A DNA stretch of 64,000 nt from Thermoanaerobaculales bacterium (GTDB taxonomy: Bacteria; Acidobacteriota; Thermoanaerobaculia; Thermoanaerobaculales; Sulfomarinibacteraceae), in assembly GCA_029287235.1 (NCBI GenBank), contig JARFRM010000288.1, positions 1 through 64,000 of the forward strand, written 5' to 3'. Below, in pieces: positions 33,104-40,717 of this stretch. A program made the position numbers and the translations under genes. The notes under the pieces are model-generated. The model did no database searches and had not been told where the DNA came from. It saw only the letters and a list, made by a program, of their open reading frames with translations. Numbering within the stretch: the stretch's first letter is position 1; each line of letters opens with the position of its first letter.

Positions 33104-33215
33104 GTGTTCCTACCTTTCATGAGCAGATGGGCGGCCGGTGTCGACACTCAAGCCTCTCGATGAGTGAGGCCGTTCGGGTGCGGAGGCTGCTTCTCCCTCC
33201 CCACCGATAACCTGA

Positions 33216-33267
33216 CAGCCATTTTTCAAAACGCCTGGCGTGAGCCAGGCGTTTTGAAAAATGGCTG
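33216..33267. terminator. Perfect 24-bp hairpin overlapping the tRNA-Gln 3' end
   Basis: CAGCCATTTTTCAAAACGCC... at 33216-33239 is exactly complementary to 33244-33267, leaving a GTGA loop. The inner CGCCTGGC/GCCAGGCG stem is bordered by AAAA and TTTT, as in a bidirectional intrinsic terminator. The outer 6 bp on the right side (33262-33267) are the 3' CCA, discriminator and last acceptor bases of the tRNA-Gln gene, which are duplicated in the left arm. Confidence 0.75.
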
Positions 33268-33335
33268 GGGTGCAGGGACTCGAACCCCGATACTACGGTC
33301 CAGAGCCGCATGTCCTGCCATTGGACGACACCCCA
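33262..33335 (-). tRNA. tRNA-Gln(CTG)
   Basis: A 74-nt cloverleaf with encoded CCA. The acceptor stem is TGGGGTG/CACCCCA with discriminator G; the anticodon loop CTCTGGA gives anticodon CTG; the T-arm contains GGTTCGAGTCC. The intrinsic hairpin at 33216-33267 directly follows it. Confidence 0.95.
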
Positions 33336-33359
33336 GCAGAATCCCGTACAGGGACGCGC

Positions 33360-33387
33360 ATTATAGCAACGGGTTGGCGGGCGTCAA
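33360..33387 (-). promoter_or_regulatory. tRNA-Gln promoter
   Basis: On the minus strand TTGACG, a 16-nt spacer and a consensus TATAAT, followed directly by the GC-rich discriminator GCGCG. Transcription would start about 18 nt before the tRNA. The discriminator is of the kind associated with stringent control. Confidence 0.8.
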
Positions 33388-33519
33388 CCAGTGTTGTAAC
33401 GAGTGTCGCTACGGAGTGGTTTCCCGACCTCTGCCTCTCCATCTCTCTTTCCATCTCCCATTCTTTTCGGGCATGGGAAGGATCATCGCTGGGGAGAGGG
33501 AGAGGGAAAAGGAAATGGA

Positions 33520-34878
33520 TCACGCCTCGCGGATCCACCTCCACATGTCCTTGAGCTTGGGTTTCGATCCGTGCATGAGAATCCCCACCCGGTAAATCTT
33601 GCCCACCATCCAGGCGGACGCCAGGATGGTTCCCCCCATGATCACCACCGAGGCCGCGAGTTGGATGGCCGGGACCTGGGTCAGGGTCATCCTGAGGAAC
33701 ATGAGCATCGGGGTGAAGAAGGGAAAGAGCGACAACGCCACCGAGAGCGGGGCGTCGGGCTGATTGAGGATGTACATCATCAGCACCAGCGGCACGACCA
33801 GGAACATGGTGATGGCGCCCTGAAAGTTCTGCGCCTCCTGCTCGGTGTCGAAGGCGGCCCCGATCCCGGCGTAGAGCGTGCCGTAGAGCAGGAAGCCGAG
33901 AACGAAGTAGACCACGAAAAAGATGATCTGGATGGCCGGCACTGCGGGCAGCTCGAGACCGCCCATGCCGACGGCGGCGGAGACGCCCGGCGCCGAGATG
34001 GCCACCATCATGATCGACCACAGAAGGAACTGGGTCAGCCCCACCGCGCCGATCCCGAGAATTTTTCCGAGCATGAGTTCGAAGGGCTTGACGGTGGAGA
34101 TGATGACCTCGACGATGTGCGAGCTCTTTTCCTCGAGCACTCCGCGCATGACGTAGATTCCATACATGAGCACCGTCATGTAGATGATCATCATGAAGAC
34201 ATAGGAGAGCATGAATCCCTGCCCCCGGTCGTGGGTCTCCTGGCCCTTGGCGCCGAGCTTCATGGTTCTGAGATCGACCCGGCGGGTGAGTTCGCCCACA
34301 GCCTCGGGGTCGAGCCCGGCTGCGGTCAGGCGATCGGCCACCATGACGTTGCTCACGGAACGCTCAAGGATGCTGAGCATCTGAAAGGCCGAGACGTTCG
34401 ACGACACGTACTCCGCCTGCCCCTCGTCGGGCAGGGTCGCGGGAATCACCAGCAGACCGTCGAACTCGCTCGCGTGGACCCGCTGTTTGGCTTTCTCGCG
34501 CGCGGCTTCGGGATCACCGCCCGGGTCGAGGGGAACCAGGCTGAGATCGAGGATGGACTCCTCCACCATCTCGCCCATGGTTCCGGCCTGTTCGCCCGTG
34601 ACCACACCGGCATCCTCGAGGGTTTCGGTCGTCGTGGAGACGGAGCGAATGAGCATGTCGTCGAGCTCGGTCATGATCGGTTCGGCGAAGCGGCCGGTGA
34701 AGTCGAGCACGGCGACGGTGAAGGTGCCGCCCCCGCGGGAGGCGAGCCACGCCGGAATGATCATGACGGCGCCGAGGAAAACCGGAACCAGCAGGGTCGA
34801 AATCCAGAAGGCCTTGGTCTTGACCCGTTCCAGATACTCGCGACGGACGATCGCGAGGATTCGATTCAAACTAAGCAT
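33520..34878 (-). CDS. ABC-2 type transporter permease, NatB-like
   Basis: A 452-residue membrane protein. One N-terminal helix (TKAFWISTLLVPVFLGAVMII) is followed by a large extracytoplasmic domain of about 165 residues (about 45-215), then five or six helices. EEKSSHIVEVIISTVKPFELMLGKILGIG is the hallmark of NatB/YhaP-type permeases, which with NatA form ATP-driven sodium or drug exporters. The start overlaps the stop of the ATPase gene by 8 nt, so the two are translationally coupled. The actual substrate is unknown. Confidence 0.9.
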   Translation of the reverse strand: MLSLNRILAIVRREYLERVKTKAFWISTLLVPVFLGAVMIIPAWLASRGGGTFTVAVLDFTGRFAEPIMTELDDMLIRSVSTTTETLEDAGVVTGEQAGTMGEMVEESILDLSLVPLDPGGDPEAAREKAKQRVHASEFDGLLVIPATLPDEGQAEYVSSNVSAFQMLSILERSVSNVMVADRLTAAGLDPEAVGELTRRVDLRTMKLGAKGQETHDRGQGFMLSYVFMMIIYMTVLMYGIYVMRGVLEEKSSHIVEVIISTVKPFELMLGKILGIGAVGLTQFLLWSIMMVAISAPGVSAAVGMGGLELPAVPAIQIIFFVVYFVLGFLLYGTLYAGIGAAFDTEQEAQNFQGAITMFLVVPLVLMMYILNQPDAPLSVALSLFPFFTPMLMFLRMTLTQVPAIQLAASVVIMGGTILASAWMVGKIYRVGILMHGSKPKLKDMWRWIREA

Positions 34879-35785
34879 GGCTGCGGTCCTCCTCCACGGC
34901 GCGGATGAAGATGTTCTCGAGCCCGGGGATGAACCGGGTGAAGCTTTCGAGCCCGCCGTGTGCGGCGAGGGCCTGCAACAGCTCGCGCGGCTCGGAATCG
35001 GGCTCGAGCTCGACCAGCATCTCGTCGCCCAGAGGGCGGACGGTGGTCACCGCCGGGAGCTCGCTCAAAGCGGCCTCGTCGAGATCACTCGCCACCCGCC
35101 AGACATTGCCGCCGTAGTCGGTGCGGATATCTGTGAGCCGACCCTGGAGGATGGCGCGGGCGCCGTTGATGAGACAGATGTGGGTGCACATCTCGTCCAC
35201 CTGCGGCAGCACGTGGGTGGAAAGGACGATGGTGACACCCTCGGACGACATGGCCGTGAGCAGATCCTTGAGCGCCCGGCTGTTGATGGGGTCGAGACCT
35301 GAGAACGGTTCATCGAGGATCAGGAGCTGTGGCCGGTGGAGGATGGTGCCGATGAACTGCACCTTCTGCTGCATCCCCTTGGAGAGGTCTTCGACCTTGT
35401 GCGTCGCCCACTCACCGAGATCGAACTTTTCGAGCCAGGCCGCGGACCGCTTCTTGGCTTCCCCGGGTTTGAGCCCTCGGATCGTACCGAGAAAAACCAG
35501 GTGCTCGAGCACCTTCATCTTCTTGTAGAGGCCGCGCTCTTCCGGAAGATAGCCGATGAGCCGCCGCCGGTCGTCGTCCACCGGGATGCCGTCGAGCAGG
35601 ATCGTGCCCTCGTCGGCCATGATGATCCGCATGATCATCCGAATGGTTGTGCTCTTGCCGGCGCCGTTGGGACCGAGCAGACCGAAGACCGAGCCCCGCG
35701 GGACGTCGAAGCTCAGATCGTCCACCGCCGTCACGTCGCCGTAGCGCTTGGTGATGTTCTTGATTTCGAGAATCGAGTCGGACAT
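34871..35785 (-). CDS. ABC transporter ATPase, NatA-like
   Basis: A 304-residue nucleotide-binding subunit. Walker A is GPNGAGKST (about 37-45), the signature is LSKGMQQKVQ, Walker B is LLILDEPFSGLDP and the switch His is in STHVLPQVDEM. A C-terminal about 80-residue domain follows, as in ATPases of ABC-2 exporters (DUF4162-type). The ATG at 35785 has AGGGAGGAAC upstream, so the open frame to 35911 is not used. A CGGNNN-type hexamer tract lies 54-84 nt upstream in the same orientation. Confidence 0.93.
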   Translation of the reverse strand: MSDSILEIKNITKRYGDVTAVDDLSFDVPRGSVFGLLGPNGAGKSTTIRMIMRIIMADEGTILLDGIPVDDDRRRLIGYLPEERGLYKKMKVLEHLVFLGTIRGLKPGEAKKRSAAWLEKFDLGEWATHKVEDLSKGMQQKVQFIGTILHRPQLLILDEPFSGLDPINSRALKDLLTAMSSEGVTIVLSTHVLPQVDEMCTHICLINGARAILQGRLTDIRTDYGGNVWRVASDLDEAALSELPAVTTVRPLGDEMLVELEPDSEPRELLQALAAHGGLESFTRFIPGLENIFIRAVEEDRSHA

Positions 35786-35838
35786 GTTCCTCCCTACGGG
35801 TCCGTCATGATACGTGGTTTCTGTGGGAGGGTTCCAGG

Positions 35839-35869
35839 TTTCCGTGCCCGTGCCCGATGTCCGCATCCG
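35839..35869 (-). repeat. Degenerate hexamer tract upstream of natA-like gene
   Basis: On the plus strand CCG recurs every 6 nt (42, 48, 54), slips by one base, then recurs at 61 and 67 (last two digits of 358xx). On the minus strand this is CGGNNN, in the same direction as the ABC ATPase gene that starts at 35785. Confidence 0.55.
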
Positions 35870-35880
35870 CACCCAGAAAC

Positions 35881-35909
35881 CGTAGGCAGGTCCTTCAGGG
35901 CCTGCGACC
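35881..35909 (+). repeat. CGTAGGCAGG repeat, copy 2
   Basis: CGTAGGCAGGTCCTTCAGGG followed by CCTGCGACC, matching 32036-32063 with a few substitutions; both form a GCAGG(T)CC...GGGCCTGC hairpin. No protein is encoded. Confidence 0.55.
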
Positions 35910-36077
35910 AATCAGTCGCGGGAAGGAGGCGCGCACCGGCTATCCGCATCCCCCGGGTTTGTGCCTCGAAGATGCAGCGCGATTCAAGTCGGACGCGCCT
36001 ACTACTCACCACTGATTACTGATCACCTGCCGGCCTTCCGACTCCCGACTCCCGACTCACGGTCCAGCGTCCTGCTT

Positions 36078-36131
36078 CGGACTCGGACTCGGACTCGGAA
36101 ACGGGTACGGGCACGGGCACGGGCACGGGGA
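36078..36131 (+). repeat. Degenerate hexamer tract (CGGNNN)9
   Basis: Nine units in perfect 6-nt phase: CGGACT three times, CGGAAA, CGGGTA, CGGGCA three times, CGGGGA. It ends 8 nt before the -35 box of the tRNA-Arg promoter and has the same orientation as that gene. Confidence 0.8.
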
Positions 36132-36139
36132 TCAGACCC

Positions 36140-36168
36140 TTGCATCCAACAAAACCCTATGGCACAAT
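36140..36168 (+). promoter_or_regulatory. tRNA-Arg promoter
   Basis: TTGCAT, a 17-nt spacer and CACAAT, followed by GCGCA. Transcription would start about 7 nt before the tRNA. The GCGC discriminator matches those of the other two tRNA promoters in the window. Confidence 0.7.
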
Positions 36169-36181
36169 GCGCACCCGGTTT

Positions 36182-36258
36182 GCGCCGGTAGCTCAATTGG
36201 ATAGAGCACCTGACTACGGATCAGGAGGTTTGGGGTTCGAGTCCCTTCCGGCGCGCCA
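36182..36258 (+). tRNA. tRNA-Arg(ACG)
   Basis: A 77-nt cloverleaf with encoded CCA. The acceptor stem is GCGCCGG/CCGGCGC, discriminator G; D-arm AGCTCAATTGGATAGAGC; anticodon loop CTACGGA gives ACG (read as ICG); T-arm GGTTCGAGTCC. Two extra copies of its last 21 nt follow in tandem. Confidence 0.95.
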
Positions 36259-36386
36259 CTTCTCCTTTGAGTCGAACATGAGTTGGAACTCGGCCAGGGT
36301 GCGAGTCCCTTCCGGCGCGCCATTTCTCCATTGAGTCGAACATGAGTTGGAACTCGGCCAGGGCGCGAGTCCCTTCCGGCGCGCCA
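36238..36386 (+). repeat. 64-bp tandem repeat containing the tRNA-Arg 3' end
   Basis: The 21-nt tRNA 3' end (CGAGTCCCTTCCGGCGCGCC plus A) occurs at 36238-36258, 36302-36322 and 36366-36386, exactly 64 bp apart. The 43-bp spacers between them (containing GAGTCGAACATGAGTTGGAA and CTCGGCCAGGG) are nearly identical. Sequences after the third copy diverge. Repeated tRNA 3' ends are typical of attachment sites left by integrative elements or of slippage; no integrase gene is present. Confidence 0.85.
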
Positions 36387-36438
36387 TCTCTTCCTCCTTA
36401 TTGCCATTTTCACTGGAACGGGCTTTCCTCCCGAATAA

Positions 36439-36456
36439 CCGGGTGGATGAACCCGG
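36439..36456. terminator. Small hairpin between convergent tRNA-Arg and secreted-protein gene
   Basis: CCGGGT-GGATGA-ACCCGG forms a 6-bp stem. It ends 4 nt before the stop of the leftward gene and lies beyond the tRNA repeats. Stem length is short and no U-run follows, so the terminator role is tentative. Confidence 0.35.
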
Positions 36457-36459
36457 CAC

Positions 36460-38205
36460 TCACTCCGGCATCGCAACCGACCATCCCTCGGTATCTCCCG
36501 ACTCGAACCCGTCGAAGAAGATCAGCGGTGCCGTGCAGTCGGGGTGCCGGAAGGCGCCGATGCGCGTGTTCCAGGTTCCCGGACCTGTGGTTTCCATGTA
36601 CTCGCCGGTGAACCAGAAGGTGCAATCGTCTGTGGGATCGACCTCCATGGAGGCATAGTCGCCCCAACGGTTGATATCGGTTTGGTAGCCGGTCCCGGTG
36701 GCCAAGGTCCGTTCGTCGACGAAATCCGGGCTGTCGACCGACCGCACGGTGTAGCACAGCGAGGGGAAGATCCCAAAACCCGCGTTCATCACGTTGTATC
36801 CCATCGCCATGTTTCCGCTGCCGTCGAGGGCGACGCTGGCCATCCAGCGATGCGAGGAGTTCGGCGCAAAGGTCCCCTGGTGGGCGATTACCCAACTGTT
36901 CCCACCATACCGGCGAAGTTCAAACCAGCGCGGTGCGGCGTGAGCGCCAACGGCAATCGCGTTGACCGTCCACACCCCGACGAGGGTCTCGTATGCGCCG
37001 AGACTGCGGTACTGCAACCGCTGCATGGGGATCCACGAAATACTGTCGAGCTTCTGGGTCGTCTGCGGCTGGCTGAGACAGTCCGGGTTGTTCCACCCGC
37101 ACACGGTCCAGTTGAACTCGGCCAATTCGGGCGGTGTCAAGCTCTGGGCGAGGACCAGTCGCGATGCGGCGGGGCTGTCCCAGTCGATAGAGAGCTCGTA
37201 GACATCGAGGCTGTCCACCGGCGACGGCGGGATGAAGAAGCTCTCGCCTCCGTCGCGGAAGGTGTAGAGCAACGCCGGCGATCCCGGCGGTGGCGCCGGG
37301 CCGTCGACATCGGCGGGCATCATCATGTTGGGAAACCCGTTGAATCGCTGCGCCGGACGCGGCTCGGCGCCGATGAGCAGACGTTCGCGGTCCAGAGCAT
37401 AGACATCGTGCTTGCCCTGGGGATCGGGAATCGGCATCGTGCCCATGACATAGGCGTTGTGGACCGGATCCGGCCACACTCCGAGCTTCGGGTAGTCAGG
37501 AATCAGCGGTGTCTCGAGCTCGTAGAGGAAGTACTCGTCGGTCGGGTCACCGCTGGTGGACACGGCGACGCAGGCGACAAAACCGCTGCCGATTTCCAAC
37601 GCGATATAGGTGATGACCCACCGGTCGGCCGGTTCGTCGTACATGACGATCGGGTCGGCGTAGAGATCTCCCTCGCATGTGCTTCCGCTTCCGGCCCAGA
37701 GGCTGTTGGTTGCGGCCGGTGCGGTCAGCGGCGCGCCCGTCTTGTCGTAGATCCGGAACTGGATGTTGACGAACTGGACGTAGTGGTCCGGGCCGACGGC
37801 GCCCTCGGTGTCGGGGGGGCCGCTGATGATCGAGGACAGACCGTCGAAATCGAGGATGAGATCCGGCGCCATCGGTTCTCCGGTGGGTCGAGATGGGCTC
37901 ACCGAACGGTCATCCACCTTTGCTGTGCCGGTGCCGTATCTGATCCCCCGTTCGTCGAGGTTCGAGCCCCGTTGATCGTTCTCGTTCTCGAGACTCCCGA
38001 GCCACAGTTTCGGCCCACCCTCCACATCAACCGGTGGAAGCGCACGCACGGGCCGGCTGATTCCGCGGAAGGGCATCATCACCAACTCCGGTGCCGCCCT
38101 GTCGTCCGACACCCTCGGTGCGGTCGGGTTTGCCGAAGCGATCGGCGCGGATGACACCAGAAGAATGACGACCGCTAATGGCGCGGACAGATGCGTTGGC
38201 CTCAT
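36460..38205 (-). CDS. Secreted protein with C-terminal DGFESGD-type tail
   Basis: A 581-residue exported protein. A signal peptide (LSAPLAVVILLVSSAPIASA) ends near residue 25. The body is rich in Trp, Tyr, Gly and Pro and looks like an all-beta, propeller-like fold (DRWVITYIALEIGSGFVACVAVS, YPKLGVWPDPVHNAYVMG, FTGEYMETTGPGTWNTRIG). The C-terminus IFFDGFESGDTEGWSVAMPE is a short tail motif that I associate with many secreted proteins of Thermoanaerobaculia-type Acidobacteriota; it may be a surface-sorting signal (inference). GGAGA precedes the ATG at 38205, so the longer frame to 38322 is not used. No catalytic motif is apparent. Confidence 0.75.
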   Translation of the reverse strand: MRPTHLSAPLAVVILLVSSAPIASANPTAPRVSDDRAAPELVMMPFRGISRPVRALPPVDVEGGPKLWLGSLENENDQRGSNLDERGIRYGTGTAKVDDRSVSPSRPTGEPMAPDLILDFDGLSSIISGPPDTEGAVGPDHYVQFVNIQFRIYDKTGAPLTAPAATNSLWAGSGSTCEGDLYADPIVMYDEPADRWVITYIALEIGSGFVACVAVSTSGDPTDEYFLYELETPLIPDYPKLGVWPDPVHNAYVMGTMPIPDPQGKHDVYALDRERLLIGAEPRPAQRFNGFPNMMMPADVDGPAPPPGSPALLYTFRDGGESFFIPPSPVDSLDVYELSIDWDSPAASRLVLAQSLTPPELAEFNWTVCGWNNPDCLSQPQTTQKLDSISWIPMQRLQYRSLGAYETLVGVWTVNAIAVGAHAAPRWFELRRYGGNSWVIAHQGTFAPNSSHRWMASVALDGSGNMAMGYNVMNAGFGIFPSLCYTVRSVDSPDFVDERTLATGTGYQTDINRWGDYASMEVDPTDDCTFWFTGEYMETTGPGTWNTRIGAFRHPDCTAPLIFFDGFESGDTEGWSVAMPE

Positions 38206-38377
38206 GACGGTCTCCAATGTCGGTGTTGTGGCAGAGTATAGCCCGCAAATCTCACCGAGAGTAGAAACGATGGCTCCAGGAACGCTTTCAACTTCTTTTG
38301 GTACGGGCCAAGATTCCGCCAAAGATCGAGCCGATCGCCGCCCGAAAGGCGCCGCTGACTCTTTGCGCTACAGGCTC

Positions 38378-38872
38378 CTAGGGGTTGAGCCACCACAGAT
38401 CGATGTCTTTGCCCCAGCTCGCGCGACGGCGAAGCACCGGGTCTTCGAGGAATTTCGGGATCAGCCACTCGAAGGGTCGGTTGTCGGCGTTGCGCTCGAA
38501 CTCGTACGCCGCGATCCGGCTCTGAACGAGGTTGCCGGGTTGCTCGCCGTGGTGGGCGAGTTGCGTCGCCAACTCGTGGAACGACTCGCCGCAGAACTCC
38601 AACTGCCGGCCGCACGCCTTCGCCTGCTGATCCGCGACCGCGGCGGATCTTTCGTTGGTACCGCTCAATTCGCGCAGCAGTGATCCGGTCTCGATCCACA
38701 GAGCCTGCGCCTTTTCAAAGGGGCCGATGGCATCGAGAAAGCTCGACAGACGGCGCAAATGGTTGAGGTCCTCCGGGTTTCGGCCCGCGGCGGTCTTGGC
38801 CTCGCCGAGAGATTGCCACTGCTTCGCCGCCCGGGATAGATCCACTGCCGCCGCTTTTGGGTCTAATCGCAC
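38378..38872 (-). CDS. Hypothetical helical protein
   Basis: A 164-residue soluble protein, predicted almost wholly helical, with no family I recognise. It contains heptad-like stretches (AAAVDLSRAAKQWQSLGEAK, LRRLSSFLDAIGPFEKAQALW), two cysteines near the middle and a conspicuous aromatic end (GKDIDLWWLNP). The GTG at 38872 is chosen because ACGGAGG ends 5 nt upstream; an ATG at 38932 would add 20 residues without a ribosome site. It is on the same strand as the secreted protein, separated by about 170 nt. Base composition is slightly less GC-rich than neighbours. Confidence 0.6.
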   Translation of the reverse strand: MRLDPKAAAVDLSRAAKQWQSLGEAKTAAGRNPEDLNHLRRLSSFLDAIGPFEKAQALWIETGSLLRELSGTNERSAAVADQQAKACGRQLEFCGESFHELATQLAHHGEQPGNLVQSRIAAYEFERNADNRPFEWLIPKFLEDPVLRRRASWGKDIDLWWLNP

Positions 38873-39038
38873 AATCGCCTCCGTTGGTGAAAATTTACCA
38901 GATCGTGCCGCGAAACGTGCCGGGCACGCCATGTCAATCGCGCGGAGAGAGCGAAAATCATGACCCGGTTTGCCCCGTGAGGAATGCGAGCTAGAGTTGG
39001 TGGCGGCAGTATTGCGCGATCAGGGTAAGGGAAGAAGC

Positions 39039-40628
39039 ATGGGCGACCGAATCAAGAACCCGGGGGGCATCACGGAGAAGTGGGATACACCGTCGTTGCG
39101 GAAGGCGTTGGTCGTCGTCGCCTACGCTGCAGTCGTGCTGACCGCCTGCCTGGCACGGGCAAACGGTCTGGATCCTGCGTCTCTCTGGTTCGACGATGTC
39201 TGGACGGGTGCGCTGATGAAGACGTCAAGCGTGTCCGACATGTTGCGGCTTCAGACCCATATTCCCTCCGGATTCCTGGTGGCTGTTCGCCTCGCCACCC
39301 ACCTCGTTCCCGACCGGGAGCTGGCGGTGCAGGCGGTTCCGTTTCTTCTCTCGCTCCTCGCGATTCCATTGATGGGGCGAGTGGTCTACACGGTCACGGG
39401 AGATCACGGAGCAGCGCTCGTGGCGGCCGCCTTGACCGCGCTCAACCCGTACCTCGCGGAGTACTCGATCAGCACCAAGCCGTTTACGGCGGATTTCGTG
39501 GTTTGCTGCCTGGTCCTGCTCGTGGGCGCCGAGGCCGTGCGCCGTCCATCCGTGGCGACTCAAGGCGCCTTGGTGATCGTCGGCCTGGCCGGTTTCTTCT
39601 TCTCGTATCCGTCGGTGATGGTGTCGCTGGCCGCGGTGGCGGTAGGGTGGCTGGTTTCCGTTTCAATGCGCCGCGACCGGCCGCGGATCTTCGGCATGGT
39701 GACCGTACTGACGCTTCTTTTCTGTGTTGTCCTGGGGGCGTGGTTTGTCCTCCATGTGCGTTCCCAATTGGGGCCCGCCATCCGTTCCTACTGGGAGATG
39801 GGGTACCTGCCGTTGTCCTCCTTTGCGGCCGGATGGGACTTCCTGATCCGGAACGGTTGGTCGGCGGTTTCCGGAGCGCTGCCTTTGCGGTGCTCCCTTC
39901 TCGCCGTTCTCGCGATCCCGGGCATGACATGGCTGATGGCGGGCAAAACCAGGCGGGCCGTGGGCGCCATTGTGCTGGTGGCGGTTGTTGGCGCCATGAC
40001 GGCCTCGGCGCTCCGGTTGTATCCCATCGGCGGCGGCCGCACCGATATCTACTCGTTCCCGATGACGATCATGCTCGTGGCCTGCGGCTTCTTCGCGTTA
40101 GTCGCTCGCATGCCGCGCAATCGCGAGGTGGGAGCCTTCCTGGCTGCGGTCATGGTTGTCTGGGCGTGCGTGTTTTCTCCCACCGCGGAATATGACACAC
40201 GCGTGGACGCCAAAGGATGGGTCGAAACCCTGGCTGACGAAATCCGAGCGGATGATGGCCTGGTGATCCACCCGTACGCGAGCTGGCTCATCGCTTGCTA
40301 TGGCGACTGGCCCCTCCACTTCAAGGTTGAACGCCGTCTGGCGCCGGGCTTTCTGGTGGAGATCCTGCGTCCGAACACGTTCACCGTCATGACCGAAGAT
40401 CCTCGCGAGGCGCTGGTCGAGTTTCTCGGCCGTCATCGCTTTGAGCGCGTGTTCTATCTCGCGGAACGAATCCATGTCCGGCCCGAGCAGTTTCCGGTGC
40501 GGGTTCACCGCGAGATCCGGAAGGCGTTCGAGGAGGCGGGGTATGCGACCACCGGCGGACGGAAAACCCGGGCCACGGAGCTGACGCTCTTCACGGCGGC
40601 GGCCGGGGAAAACCAGACGACCCCCTAG
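39039..40628 (+). CDS. Membrane glycosyltransferase-like (GT-C/GT39 type) protein
   Basis: A 529-residue polytopic membrane protein with about ten hydrophobic helices. The first periplasmic loop contains LDPASLWFDDVWTGAL, the acidic pair (DD) of GT-C transferases that use polyprenyl-phosphate sugars. NPYLAEYSISTKPFTADF further supports the ArnT/GT39-like family. The C-terminal about 130 residues form a soluble domain (DEIRADDGLVIHPYASWL, ERVFYLAERIHV). AAGGGAAGAAG precedes the ATG. The next gene, a much larger GT-C fusion, starts within 100 nt, so these probably work together in sugar transfer to an envelope glycan or protein. Exact donor and acceptor are unknown. Confidence 0.75.
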   Translation: MGDRIKNPGGITEKWDTPSLRKALVVVAYAAVVLTACLARANGLDPASLWFDDVWTGALMKTSSVSDMLRLQTHIPSGFLVAVRLATHLVPDRELAVQAVPFLLSLLAIPLMGRVVYTVTGDHGAALVAAALTALNPYLAEYSISTKPFTADFVVCCLVLLVGAEAVRRPSVATQGALVIVGLAGFFFSYPSVMVSLAAVAVGWLVSVSMRRDRPRIFGMVTVLTLLFCVVLGAWFVLHVRSQLGPAIRSYWEMGYLPLSSFAAGWDFLIRNGWSAVSGALPLRCSLLAVLAIPGMTWLMAGKTRRAVGAIVLVAVVGAMTASALRLYPIGGGRTDIYSFPMTIMLVACGFFALVARMPRNREVGAFLAAVMVVWACVFSPTAEYDTRVDAKGWVETLADEIRADDGLVIHPYASWLIACYGDWPLHFKVERRLAPGFLVEILRPNTFTVMTEDPREALVEFLGRHRFERVFYLAERIHVRPEQFPVRVHREIRKAFEEAGYATTGGRKTRATELTLFTAAAGENQTTP

Positions 40629-40717
40629 GGTCGTTGGGGTGGGAGATTGTGCCGAAAACGCCACCGGGGATGGGAACCGGACGAGTAGACGTTGAAGGGC
40701 GACTTCCGCTACCCTCG

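Larger units (their letters stand above)
35786..36181. repeat. Repeat-rich gap between natA-like gene and tRNA-Arg
   Basis: This 396-nt gap holds no supported gene. It contains a hexamer tract on the minus strand (35839-35869), the second CGTAGGCAGG repeat (35881-35909), a heptamer repeat CGACTCCCGACTCCCGACTC (36039-36058), a long hexamer tract (36078-36131) and the tRNA-Arg promoter. Confidence 0.6.

Noticed and set aside
36238..36386. Possible CRISPR-like array after tRNA-Arg
   Set aside because: The repeated unit is the tRNA 3' end, spacers are nearly identical rather than unique, only three copies exist, and no cas gene is nearby.
36132..36476. Minus-strand frame ending in WRAGRDSNP-like repeats
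   Set aside because: It is the antisense translation of tRNA-Arg and its tandem 3'-end copies. Similar spurious proteins are common in databases.
36182..38205. Genomic island or prophage at tRNA-Arg
   Set aside because: No integrase, phage or plasmid gene follows, and the next gene looks like a native secreted protein.
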